Shown in pieces: positions 23,166 to 33,905 of a stretch of DNA of 64,000 bases. The number at the start of each line of letters is the position of its first letter. The first letter of the stretch is position 1. Source of the stretch: Gadus chalcogrammus (Eukaryota > Chordata > Actinopteri > Gadiformes > Gadidae); NCBI RefSeq assembly GCF_026213295.1, contig NC_079418.1, positions 2,479,887 through 2,543,886 of the forward strand, given 5' to 3'. The translations under genes were made by a program, and so were the position numbers. Below the pieces are notes generated by a model, which saw only the letters and a list, made by a program, of their open reading frames with translations, was not told where the DNA came from and ran no database searches.

Positions 23166-26100
23166 CTGCCATGAGTGTCGGCCGTTATGGGGGTCTGTTG
23201 TTCATCACAGACACAGGCTCTGGGAGACGGTTCCTGTGTGACACGGGGGCCCAGGTGAGCGTCCTGCCCGTGTCACGCATTGACAGAATAGGGGGCGGCC
23301 ACAGCCCCGCCCTGGAGGCCGCCAACGGCAGCCCCATCCGCACCTTTGGGACCAGGACTGTTTCTTTATGTTTCGGGGGTCAGCGTTTTGGCTGGGATTT
23401 TGTCACAGCGGAGTTGTCCACACCCCTCCTCGGTGCCGAATTCCTCTGCGCCAATGGCCTATTGGTGGATGCGATGAACCGGCGCTTAATAAGTGCTGAG
23501 ACTTTTAGCTCCCTGGCATGTGAGCTCAGTGGCTCGGGCACGACGAAGCTGTCGGGCGCACTATCACCCTCCGATGTGTTTTCCCCCCTCCTTGCGGAAC
23601 CCCCGGAGCTCACGGAGCCCACGTTCTCAGCTGCCGCCACCAAGCACGGAGTGGAGCATCACATCGCGACCACTGGCCCGCCGGTCTACGCCAGGGCCCG
23701 GCGCCTCGACTCTGCTAAGCTCGCCGTTGCTAGGTCTGAGTTTGACACCCTGGAGCGTCTTGGTATTGTCCGGCGGTCGGACAGCACCTGGGCTTCCCCG
23801 CTCCACATCGTCTCGAAGCCTGGCGGTGGGTGGCGTCCATGTGGGGATTACCGCCGGCTCAATGACATTACGGTACCCGACCGCTACCCGATTCCCCACA
23901 TCCAGGACTTTTCTGCCCGCCTGGCCGGTGCGGTAGTTTTCTCCAAGGTGGACCTCGTTCAGGGCTATCACCAGGTGCCCGTCCAGCCGCAGGACGTCCC
24001 GAAGACGGCGGTGATCACTCCGTTTGGACTATTCAAGTTTTTACGGATGCCGTTCGGCCTGAAGAACGCAGCCCAGGCCTTTCGGCGCCTGATGGACACC
24101 GTGCTGCGGGACCTGCCATTCCTGTTTGTTTACCTGGATGACAATCTGATCGCCAGCGCCTCCACGGCAGAGCACATGAAGCATCTGCGAACACTCTTCG
24201 AGCGGCTCAGCCAGCATGGCCTGATTGTCAATCCGGCCAAATGCCAATTCAGCCGGATCGCCATTGACTTCCTGGGCCACCGCATCACCAAGGAGGGAGC
24301 TGTTCCCCTGCCCTCGAAGGTGTCTGCAGTGGCGGACTTCCAGCGTCCTCTCACAGTTCGAGCCCTGCAGGAGTTTTTGGGGATGGTGAACTTTTATCAC
24401 CGTTTTGTTCCCCGTGCGGCCCGGCTCATGAGGTATGAGGCACTCAAGGGTAAGACCGCGAAGCATATCATTGACTGGACCGCTGAGCGAGAGGCGGCCT
24501 TTGGGGACACTAAACGGGCATTGGCCGAGGCGACTATGCTGGCGCACCCTTTGCCTGCGGCGCTGATTGCCCTGACCACCGACGCTTCGGACTATGCTGT
24601 TGGTGCCGTGCATGAGCAGTTGGTGAACGGCGTCTGGCAGTCGCTGGCATTCCTCAGCCGGCAGCTCCGCCCCTGCGAACGAAAATATAGCACCTTTGAT
24701 CGAGAGCTCCTCGGCCTTTACCTCGCCATTAGGCATTTCCGTTTTCGTGGACCACAAGCCCTTGACGTTCGCGATGGCAAATGTTTCGGAGCCGTGGTCT
24801 GCCCGTCAGCAGCGCCAGCTGGCCTACATCTCGGAGTTCACAACGGACATCCACCATGTGGCGGGTAAGGACAATCACGTGGCTGATTGCCTCTCCCGGG
24901 CCATCGCAGGAGCTGTCCACCTGGGAATCGACTATACCAGCATGGCAGGTGATCAGGCCTCCGACCCGGAGGTCCAGGCTCTGAGGACAGCCGTCACGGG
25001 ACTCCGTTTGGAGGACATCAAGTACGACAACGTCGGTGCCACGCTCCTGTGTGACGCCTCCACTGGACAGCCAAGGCCGGTCGTGGTCCGGTTGTTGGAG
25101 GCGTTGTTGGAGGTTTTCGATGCCGTGCACGGCCTTGCCCATCCTGGGTGGACATTCGGGACTGGGCTTGGGCCTGCGTGGTTTGCCAGCGAGCCAAGGT
25201 GCATCGGCATGTGACTGCTCTGCTGGCGCATTTTTCAGTGCCGGAGCGGCGGTTCGACCACGTGCATGTGGACCTGGTGGGGCCCCTGCTGCCCTCTCAA
25301 GGGTTCAGCTACCTCCTGACGATAATGGACAGGACCACCCGCTGGCCGGAGGCTGTCCCGCTGGCATCCACTACGACCTCTGACGTGGCCCGGGCGTTCA
25401 TAGGCACCTGGGTCACCCGGTTTCGGCCGCCCTTCTGATGTCTCCTCTGACAGGGGACCTCAGTTCACTTCCGAGATGTGGAATGCGGTCGCCGGGGGCC
25501 TGGGTGTGTCGATGGAGCCCCGGCTCCATCGAACAACCGCTTATCACCCACAGGCTAATGGGTTGTGTGAGCGGTTTCATCGCTCCTGGAAAGCTGCACT
25601 CCGGGCCAGCCTTACGGATGACGGTTGGGTCGATAGGCTCCCCTGGGTCATGTTGGGCCTCCGGACTGCCCCTAAGGAGGACCTGCGGGCTTTGTCAGCC
25701 AAGCTGGCTTACGGGCAGCCACTACGGGTTCCTGGGGATTTCATCCCCACCGCCACAGCTCCCTGGTCGGCGGCCCAGGAGCGGACCTCGCACAAGGACA
25801 GGGTCCGGGGTTTCGCGCCGGTGCCCACCTCGCAGCACGGCCTCCCAAAGGCTTGTGTGCCGCCCAGCCTGCGGATGGCGGAGTATGTGTTCATCCGCCA
25901 TGATGCCCATCGAGGCCCTTTCCGACCTCCCTACGACGGTCCGTTTCGCGTCCTGGAGGCCGGTGACAAGGCCTTCCTAGTAGACATTGGGGGCAGGCCT
26001 GACTACATTTCGGTTGATCGCCTCAAGCCGGCCCACCTGGATCTGGACCAGCCCGTGGGGTTGGCTCTGCCCCCGCAGGTGAGGTCGTCCTCCAGTTTCC

Positions 26101-26225
26101 AAGCCACACCGCCTCATGACTCCTGCGCTGCCTGCTGTGGCCCCCTCGGCCCCCGCACCGGTTCCGTCGTTTCGGGCGGGTGCTCAGGGCTCCTCCCCGT
26201 TGGCCTTGACTGTTCGGGAGAGTGA
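23108..26225 (+). pseudogene. Pol polyprotein, Ty3/gypsy, frameshifted
   Basis: The protease motif CDTGAQVSVLP lies near residue 45 of the first segment. Reverse transcriptase follows with KVDLVQGYHQV, TPFGLFKFLRMPFGL and YLDD at about 24131, then RNase H with LTTDASDYAVGAV. A frameshift near 24740 moves reading to the segment with FVDHKPLTFAMAN and HHVAGKDNHVADCLSR. A second break precedes the integrase (CVVCQRAK; HVHVDLVGPL). A third near 25420 precedes the catalytic-Glu block HPQANGLCERFHR and the C-terminal domain. It would copy element RNA into DNA and insert it if intact; at least three frame breaks prevent this. Confidence 0.85.
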
Positions 26226-26241
26226 ATTTTGGGGGGGCGTC

Positions 26242-26453
26242 TGTAGCGGTATCGTAATTCACTATGTGTATGATGTATGGTGCGTTCCCCCTTTAAGGGA
26301 AGGGGGCGTGAGACCCACCTGGGTGGTGTGACGCATGACTTAAGGAACGCACCTCTGGCTGTGCGTGGTTCTGTGTTTGGGGAAATAAATCCTTCTCATG
26401 GTATTTTCACCGGCAATCAAGTCTCCGTCTTCATTTCCTTACGATCTCCTACA
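26242..26453 (+). repeat. 3' LTR, 212 bp
   Basis: Runs from TGTAGCGG to CTCCTACA. It is preceded by a G-rich polypurine tract (ttttgggggggcgtc) and has an aaataaatcc polyadenylation signal at about 26381. Confidence 0.8.
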
Positions 26454-27275
26454 TTATGCTTTTATATGTACAGTATATAAGGGATGACCAATGGTTAACC
26501 GGTCAAACCTATTGATACCATTTTCGAGACTCCTTGAAATAGAACTTGTAATATTGCTTTAATTGCTGATAAGATGATGATAGTTCAAGATAGGACATTA
26601 AACAGGTCATAATTCTATCTTTACTATATTTTATATTACTGGGAAAACAAGTTTTCACAAAAATCTCAATTATTATTATTTTTTTTCTGTTGCATTTGAA
26701 CGCATCAATCATATTACTGAGCCGACCTGAACACATCACATTTGACACTGTTTGTGACCATTGGTCAGTTTTTTTTTAAGCTAACTAGCTCTATATCCTG
26801 CCGATTTTAACATGGATTTAAAAACTGCATTACTATTTTTAACTGAGGGGACTTTCTACACCGTCCGGTTGTGTGATTACTACCGCTGCTTTGAATGACT
26901 GTTGATGCACGCGGTGCCGACTCTGAGCCCGTCTGCACAACGTCTGCAGCAGCTGACAGAGTTTTCGGTTGGACTAGACGGATACTGAGTTTAAGGAGTT
27001 TTTTTAACCCAAAGACAGTGAAGGTACAACACTTTTATGTAGGCCTACAGTCCAGTGTTAAGATATGACCAAAATACGAGCTGCGTTCGCTCACATTAAA
27101 GTTCGCTGTGGGCGTGCATGAACCATGAACCAACCTGTCGGCGGCTGGCTGTAAACAGTGCTGCGCCTACGAGTAACTTATTAATCGCGCAACACAACGA
27201 ATCGACGACCAAATTCGTTGCAAACGCATTTAGTAATCGATTTTTATAGATTTTATCGATTCGTTGTTGCAGCCC
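26454..27275. repeat. Intergenic, hAT-type terminal remnant at the end
   Basis: No gene was seen. The tail (27190-27275) contains acgaatcgacgaccaaattc and ends ttcgttgttgcagcccta, a common hAT-family terminal repeat. A matching left end was not found. 27276-27690 holds nothing recognised. Confidence 0.45.
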
Positions 27276-28008
27276 TATGTGGAACATCCGATTCTTTTCT
27301 CAAAATATAAGAGTTGAGCTTTGGAGAAGTACAATTTTTTCGCCTTCTTAACTTCATGCAAGGATGTCAGGAATGATACTAACATCTGTATGAGAACTTG
27401 TAGTTTAATTTGATACCCTGGTCGCCACCCAAGCCTTAGAATTGATCTCAGCATAGAGGATACAGCAGGTTAATCTCAATAGCGGAGTAACCGCGACAAT
27501 TGCGTTCATTTTAGTTGTAACGCTAACAACTTAATTTGTTCGCGGATCACTATAGGGATATCTGGCGGAGTAGGACCACAATTTCGGGAAGATGAAATAG
27601 CCTAGGGCACTTTTACATGACAGCCTACCTGCCTTACTAGTACTACTACTAGTGCCAACTTGCAAAAACTAGCCTTCTGCCAGAGTCACAAAGGCTACGT
27701 TTGCACGATGACGGTCTGAACAGAAGACGCAGAAGTGGCGTCTTCACTTTTTATTCTGTGTTTAGACAAGCGTTTTCGGGAGGAAATCTGTGTGCATACG
27801 GTGACGCAAAAGTGTGTGGAATTCGATTGGGTATGCATGCCAGGCTCCTAGGTGGTGCTGTGATAGACTATCACACAACACCGCCATGTCTAAGCGCATG
27901 CGTAGAATCTTCCTTCTCTTATCCGTGCCGCAAAAAACAAAAAGATCCTTCTCTGTTCAGTAATACTATCTGTAAATATCCTGTACATTTCGTGGAAATA
28001 CTCCTGTA

Positions 28009-31000
28009 CAGTGGGGGCCGGTCAATAGGGGGCGCTAGGGCGCCGCCCCCATCAAAATTTCAGGAAAAAAGTATAGACACAGTAAACATAAATTACATAA
28101 TAAAAAGTAATTACCATGTCTGTTCAGTGTTCACTCATACAATGGGTTTTACTTTTAAATTTGTATGCCTTTCCATTCAATATTGGGTTTATTCTGGGTT
28201 GTTTCATGCATTTCAATAGCGAGGGGCGCCGGCCAAATGAGTGTGTATGTGGCCTCTTAATCTTTTGGCTTCCATGTGACTTCATGCTGGTCTCTAATTG
28301 GTCACTTAAAGATTCTCCTCCGGGCGCAGCTCTCTGCGCCCCTGGCCAATCAGCGTGCTTGGGCTCATTTTTCATCCAGTCTGATTGATTCATGATACCT
28401 GTCAGTCAAAGTCACTCCCCTGGCAACGGAGCCGTGCCTGTCACTCAAAGAGCGACAGACACGCCCACGCGCACACGGAGCAGACAGAAAAAAACAACAA
28501 CGAGAAGACAGGAGGAGACATGGCGACAGCAAACGAAAATTCGGTTGTTTCGTTACGCAGTAATCCTTTCTCGAGGCGTTCGGTGGAGGAAAAAAAAAGA
28601 ATAAAGGAGCTTGGACCGGAGCAGCCTGATATACAAATCCAGCAGCAGGCAAGTGACAGGGGAAGGAGTTACACTAGAGGCTTCTCCCGTTTGTGTTACA
28701 CCAAACACAGTTGGCTAGCTGGATGTGGAGTTAGCAATGCTCTCTATTGCTTTCCATGCTTGCTTTTTCAAAGTGTTGGCAGTGGCACTGAAGCTCTGTG
28801 GACAACAACTGGGGTCAGAGACCTGAAACATCTCTCTGAAAAATGCAAACGGCATGAAAGTAGCCGTAGCCACCTTGACAACAGCATGAAGCTACAGTTT
28901 TTTGGCAGAGTTAGCATTGCTGAACAATTAGATGAGGGCTACAGAGTTGGCATTAGAAGGCACAATGAAGAGGTGACAAAAAATCGTCACATACTGTCCA
29001 GGATAATAGACTGTGTGAAATTTTGTGGGGCCTTTGAATTGGCTTTACGTGGCCATGATGAGAGTGAGAGCTCTGTCAACCCCGGGATATTTCGTGGGCT
29101 GGTGGATTTTGTTGCCTCTCTGGATGGAGCTTTGAAAGAGCACCTTGAGACTGCCACTGTTTTTAAGGGTACTTCAAAAACTGTCCAAAATGAGCTCCTG
29201 GATTGTATGTTGTCTGTTGCAAGGGAGCAAATAATTAAAGAAGCTCAAAAGAGTGTTTTTGTATCAATCCAGGCAGATGAGACAACAGATATTTCAACAC
29301 AGACCCAACTTGTGCTTGTACTACGCTACATTGATGACAAAACACAGTGTGCAGGAAAGATTTTTTGAGTTAATTCCTCTGCAGTCATCTACTTCTGAGT
29401 CCATTGCTACTGCATTAAAAGAGCGTCTTGCTGCCATCATTCCTGAGGATCAGAAAAGCAAGCTAATCTGCCAGGCATATGATGGAGCCAGTGTGATGAG
29501 GGGTGCCACTGCAGGTGTTCAGAGGAAAATCAAAGATGAGTACCCAAATGCCCACTATATCCACTGCTATGCACACCAACTCAACCTGATCATGCAACAG
29601 GCCACCTCTCACATTTCCAAGCTGAGAATTATTTTTTCTGACCTGGGTGGATTTCCCAGCTTTTTTTCCAGATCACCCAAGCGTACAGCTGTTCTTCTTA
29701 AAATGGTGGCCCATAGACTGCCAACATCCAGCAATGTCAGATGGAACTTTCACAGCCGAGCCATCAACACTGTGTTTGAGCACAGACAGGATCTCATTCA
29801 GTGTTTTGAGAACATATGCGACTCGGGTGACTTTGACCCCAAAACCATGAGAGAGGCAGGAGGCATGGCCATGCTGCTGGAACATCAGGATTTTAAGTTC
29901 TTTCTGGAACTTTTTCACCACATCATGCCACATGTGGACCTCCTCTATGCCATGCTCCAGAAGAAGAACATAGATGCAGTCCACATTAAAGGGAGCATCC
30001 AGCAGTTTGAACAGGACATACAAAACATCAGGTAATAAGTATTCCTATCAGTAATATGATCATCACATTTTTGAACATTATCTCTTTTCCCCTTTTTGAT
30101 TATTATTATGACTTCTCACACAGAAATTCTCGCCATTCCATGGGTGAGCAAAGCAGTGGTTCTCTGACAGCAAAGAGGCGTCGGGTACTCAGTTCAGAGG
30201 ATCGTCAAAATGTTGCAGAAGAGGTGAGTTTATGTTGTAGAAATCTGTTATAGTCCATGTTTCATTTGAGGTTGTAATGGTTGTTAGAGGAGAAATGTGT
30301 TTTGAAATACAATTTAAAATATGTCATTGTCATGTTGCAGAGATGTAGCCTCATATTGCAGAGATGTAGCCTATCACCTAATCACAATTAAACTATTTGT
30401 TTAAAGTAGTACTATCACCAATACATAAATAATAGCAATACAAAAAGCTGAAATATGCAATAAATAGGTCCAGGGGAGCCATAACTATATGTACACAAAA
30501 TATAGCCAACAGTGTACTGTCTGAGGAGCAAATGCAAAAAAAAAAAATTGTTAAAGAGACATCTATTTTTTCTCTATATTTTTGTATTCTTCTCTCTGTA
30601 GATCTGCAACACCATTCTGGGACACACCAGGGAGCGCTTCTCCTTCACCGACCATCTTGTCTGTGCAACCTTGCTGCAGGGGGACAGGTTTGAGGACCAT
30701 CAGGGGGCATTTCCTGAAGAGACACTACAAAGCACGCTGAAGGCCTACAAAATGCTGAATGGAAGCAAACTGAAGACAGAGCTCAGTCTCATCTACAGCA
30801 AAGTAGAGTTCAGAGCCTGTTGTGGTGCAGTGGACCTGTTCCAGCTGTTCATGGAAAACAATCTTGAAGATGTCTTTTCAGAAACGGTCACTCTCTTAAA
30901 GATCCTCATCACCACACCCATGACCACAGCTGAAGCAGAGAGGTGCTTCTCAACCTTGAAAAGAGTGAAAACCTTCCTCAGAAACACCATGACCCAGGAG

Positions 31001-31199
31001 AGGCTGAATGCACTGGCCATGCTCTCCATGGAAAAGAGACTTGTTTGTGAAATGACAGATTTCAATCAGAAAGTCATTGAAAAATTTGCTGGCCTGAAGG
31101 AGAGGAGAGCAAAATTTATGTTCAAGGAGTTTATTGTTGTGTTGTAATCCCCGCCCGCCAGTGCGCCCCCCCAGATTTTTTTAGCACCAGCCGCCACTG
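28009..31199 (+). mobile_element. ZMYM1-like hAT transposon, 3.19 kb
   Basis: The terminal repeats CAGTGGGGGCCGGT and ACCAGCCGCCACTG are inverted. An exact 8-bp target duplication, CTCCTGTA, lies at 28001-28008 and 31200-31207. The element encodes a three-exon transposase with one frameshift. Confidence 0.92.
28520..31147 (+). pseudogene. hAT transposase, TTF/DUF4371 type, one frameshift
   Basis: The start is MATANENSVV at 28520. Exons are 28520-30031, 30124-30223 and 30602-31147, joined in phase. The N-terminal part has a TTF-type Cys-rich region (CYTKHSWLAGCG, CFPCLLF). Catalytic motifs follow: D in IQADETTDIS, then CYAHQLNL. The C-terminal dimerisation block TTAEAERCFSTLKR carries the Glu. 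One base too many near 29349 breaks the frame between RYIDDKTQ and VQERFFELIPL. Everything else is open, so this is a recently disabled or sequencing-affected copy. The family resembles zinc finger MYM-type protein 1-like ORFs in fish. Confidence 0.85.
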
Positions 31200-32466
31200 C
31201 TCCTGTATGCTTGTTAGAGCTGCCAGAGCAGCTTGAAGGTCCGACGCATGGAAATAATCTGACATGTTTGTTTATTTCCTTGTACTGGCACATGTATGTG
31301 ACGTAAACGCGTACGCGACGTGAGCAGATCTGAGCAGTGTTTTGCGTCTTGACAGTTTAGACGGAAACGCTACGGCGGAGCGTATTCAACTTTTCCACCC
31401 TGGACGGTGGTTTCAGATTTATGCGTTTTCATGCCCCCAAAACGCCGGCACCGTCTAAACGAAAGGCACTTCCGATAAAATATTTTGTCGTTTTCACCCG
31501 CAAGCGTCCTCGTGTAAACGGGGCCTGAGACAGAATAAACATGAAACGGATTTGACCATGTCATGTGGCCAAGTAGTTACTACAGAGTATACAGATTCAA
31601 TATAACGATGTATGCTGTCCCTTTGCAATTTCAAAAGGTTTCCCAGATAGGTTAGCTGTATAGCTAGCTGGTAGGCTATAAAAAATAAACCGAGTGGTAG
31701 CCACTTTCACAGGTCAGTTAAAACGATGCTTGTTGAAAAGCTTTTGCTGGCAAACATAGGCCTATAGTTCAAAATGACATTACAAAATGAGATAACTGTT
31801 ACAGTTTATTTAGCATTATCAACTTAATGGTTTTGGAAACAACTGTCTGTGTCTGACTCTGTAGTAGTGTTGGCTCGGTCGTTCGCGAACCGGTTCGAAT
31901 GAACGAGTCTTTAGGACGAACGAACCGAACCGGTTTGTTTCTCTCGTTCGTGTCGTTCACAATTCGATTCACCGGAAACTCGACTGAACGAGGTAGCACT
32001 AACTCCACTGAGTCTGACTGACTCAGCTGAGAACCGTGCAATAGCGTGCATTCCATGATGCGATTCACCGCTACTGGAAACTAAGGCTGATTCGCGAACG
32101 ACTCCTCCCAGTTCATTCGAGTTTCCGGTGAATCGATTCACCGGAAACTCGACTGAGCTGGGAGGCGTCGTTCGCAAATTGTTTGTTCGTTCAGCCTGGT
32201 TTCCGGTAGCGGTAAATCGCATCATGGAATGCACGCCATTGCACGGTTCTCACCTGAGTCAGTCAGACTTGTTGGGCAAAATAACCTGCTGAGCACATAT
32301 AAATATAGCTAACTCCCACCCTAGCTTGAGGAGCACAACACATGGCAGTCACGATACAATATAGTCAGCTTTTAAACACATAACACACACATGATAACAT
32401 AGTCAGGTCGAGGCCAGAGCTAAGGCCCCATTTCTCCGCCAGGCAAATGGTAAACACTCAGACAAT

Positions 32467-32696
32467 GCACTGTTTCATCCTCAGAACGGGAGGGCCACAA
32501 TCAGGAGACTCTTTGAGGCGCTCCCCCATCAGGAAGAACACGAGGAGATACACTAGGGCCTGAGAGCCAAGGTCACGCAAAGCACTGTTTCATCCTCAGA
32601 ACGGGAGGGCCACAATCAGGAGACTCTTTGAGGCGCTCCCCCATCAGGAAGAACACGAGGAGACACACTAGGGCCTGAGAGCCAAGGTCACGCAAA
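32467..32696 (+). promoter_or_regulatory. 115-bp direct duplication in U3 of 5' LTR
   Basis: Two adjacent copies starting gcactgtttcatcctcag at 32467 and 32582. The same pair occurs in the 3' LTR at 39381 and 39496. Such U3 duplications often act as enhancers in retroviruses; activity here is inferred. A TATA-like cataaaact lies downstream near 32753 and an aataaat signal near 32911. Confidence 0.8.
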
Positions 32697-33352
32697 GACA
32701 CACAGAACCACATACGTCTCAAACGCACACACCTCACCAAGAGGAAGATACAGCATAAAACTGTATCACACAGACACTTCTGCCCCTTCTTCTGAAGCAG
32801 ACCTTCCACGGAGGCGAAGCTCTGGACGAACCATCAGCGCTGATTAGGGACTTAGACATATTCGATTTCTCACGCTTTATGACTCTGTATAACCGTTGCC
32901 ACTTTACTTAATAAATCCAAGGTCCTCGTGCCGACAGACTTTATTACCTCTCCGTCTCATTTCATCTGGATCCAGTAACTAGACAGACCGTTTTTCCCTA
33001 CAATTTGGTGACCTCCGACGTGATTTTTTCTGAATTGAACACGCAACTGGGAAACGAGAGACGGAGAGCGGCACGACCTCGGGACCCCGGAGCACCGGAC
33101 CGATTCCTGCAGTCTCACCTCGCGTACGCCCAACAAAAGGTAGGCAGAACCTGTTGATAAAATCCAAATTCTGCATAGTTATATAGGAACCACATTAGGA
33201 GGTGAGACTGTGAGAGCGGTTCGCTACGGGATATCTCGTGGGGACGAATAGAGTTGCATTCCAGCATTGCCCCATAAACCCAATTGACCCTGAACGCGTG
33301 ACACATCGAATATCGGCTCGTTGCATGGTGAAAGAATACCCTCGAGACCATA

Positions 33353-33905
33353 GGGCCTATAAGAATCGGTCATAGTGATACAAGACTACCGATGGCCGAA
33401 TAATGTATGCCTGGGCCAAGAGTGGAGCCCAGAGGGATGCCTGGGCCGCGGGTGGAACCCAGAGGGAATGAGAAGGGCCTATAAGAATCGGTCATAGTGA
33501 TACAAGACTACCGATGGCCGAATAATGTATGCCTGGGCCAAGAGTGGAGCCCAGAGGGATGCCTGGGCCGCGGGTGGAACCCAGAGGGAATGAGAAGGGC
33601 CTATAAGAATCGGTCATAGTGATACAAGACTACCGATGGCCGAATAATGTATGCCTGGGTCAAGAGTGGAGCCCAGAGGGATGCCTGGGCCGCGGGTGGA
33701 ACCCAGAGGGAATGAGAAGAAAAAACTAGGGCCTATAAGAATCGGTCATAGTGATACAAGACTACCGATGGCCGAATAATGTATGCCTGGGCCAAGAGTG
33801 GAGCCCAGAGGGATGCCTGGGCCGCGGGTGGAACCCAGAGGGAATGAGAAGGGCCTATAAGAATCGGTCATAGTGATACAAGACTACCGATGGCCAAGTA
33901 ATGAA
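33353..33905 (+). repeat. Five ~122-bp tandem repeats in retroviral leader
   Basis: The unit begins gggcctataagaatcggtca and starts at 33353, 33475, 33597, 33729 and 33851. The third unit carries a 10-bp insert and the last is truncated. Units are almost identical. The stretch has no long ORF. Confidence 0.95.

Larger units (their letters stand above)
22641..26453 (+). mobile_element. 5'-truncated CsRn1-like Ty3/gypsy retrotransposon
   Basis: Order is gag end, protease, reverse transcriptase, RNase H, integrase, 3' LTR, the normal Ty3/gypsy order. The 5' LTR and most of gag are missing. The gag Cys-His motif (CYFH...ARRCRPPC) is unlike the usual zinc knuckle and resembles the CsRn1 clade; that assignment is inference. 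Frameshifts make it non-functional. Confidence 0.85.
27693..31525. mobile_element. MITE (ggccccgtttacac type) split by a hAT element
   Basis: The left end ggctacgtttgcacgatgacg (27693) and the right end cgtcctcgtgtaaacggggcc (ending 31525) are imperfect inverted copies. Terminal gtttagac and gtctaaac motifs also occur. The hAT at 28009-31199 lies inside. No target duplication was seen for the outer element. Confidence 0.6.

Noticed and set aside
24041..24757. 238-residue minus-strand ORF
   Set aside because: Exact shadow of the reverse-transcriptase and RNase H coding strand.
32573..32809. Identical 78-residue minus ORFs at 32573 and 39487
   Set aside because: Both are antisense to the same LTR U3 and identical only because the LTRs are.
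33353..33905. CRISPR-like regular repeats
   Set aside because: Units are 122 bp with no unique spacers, inside a eukaryotic provirus leader.
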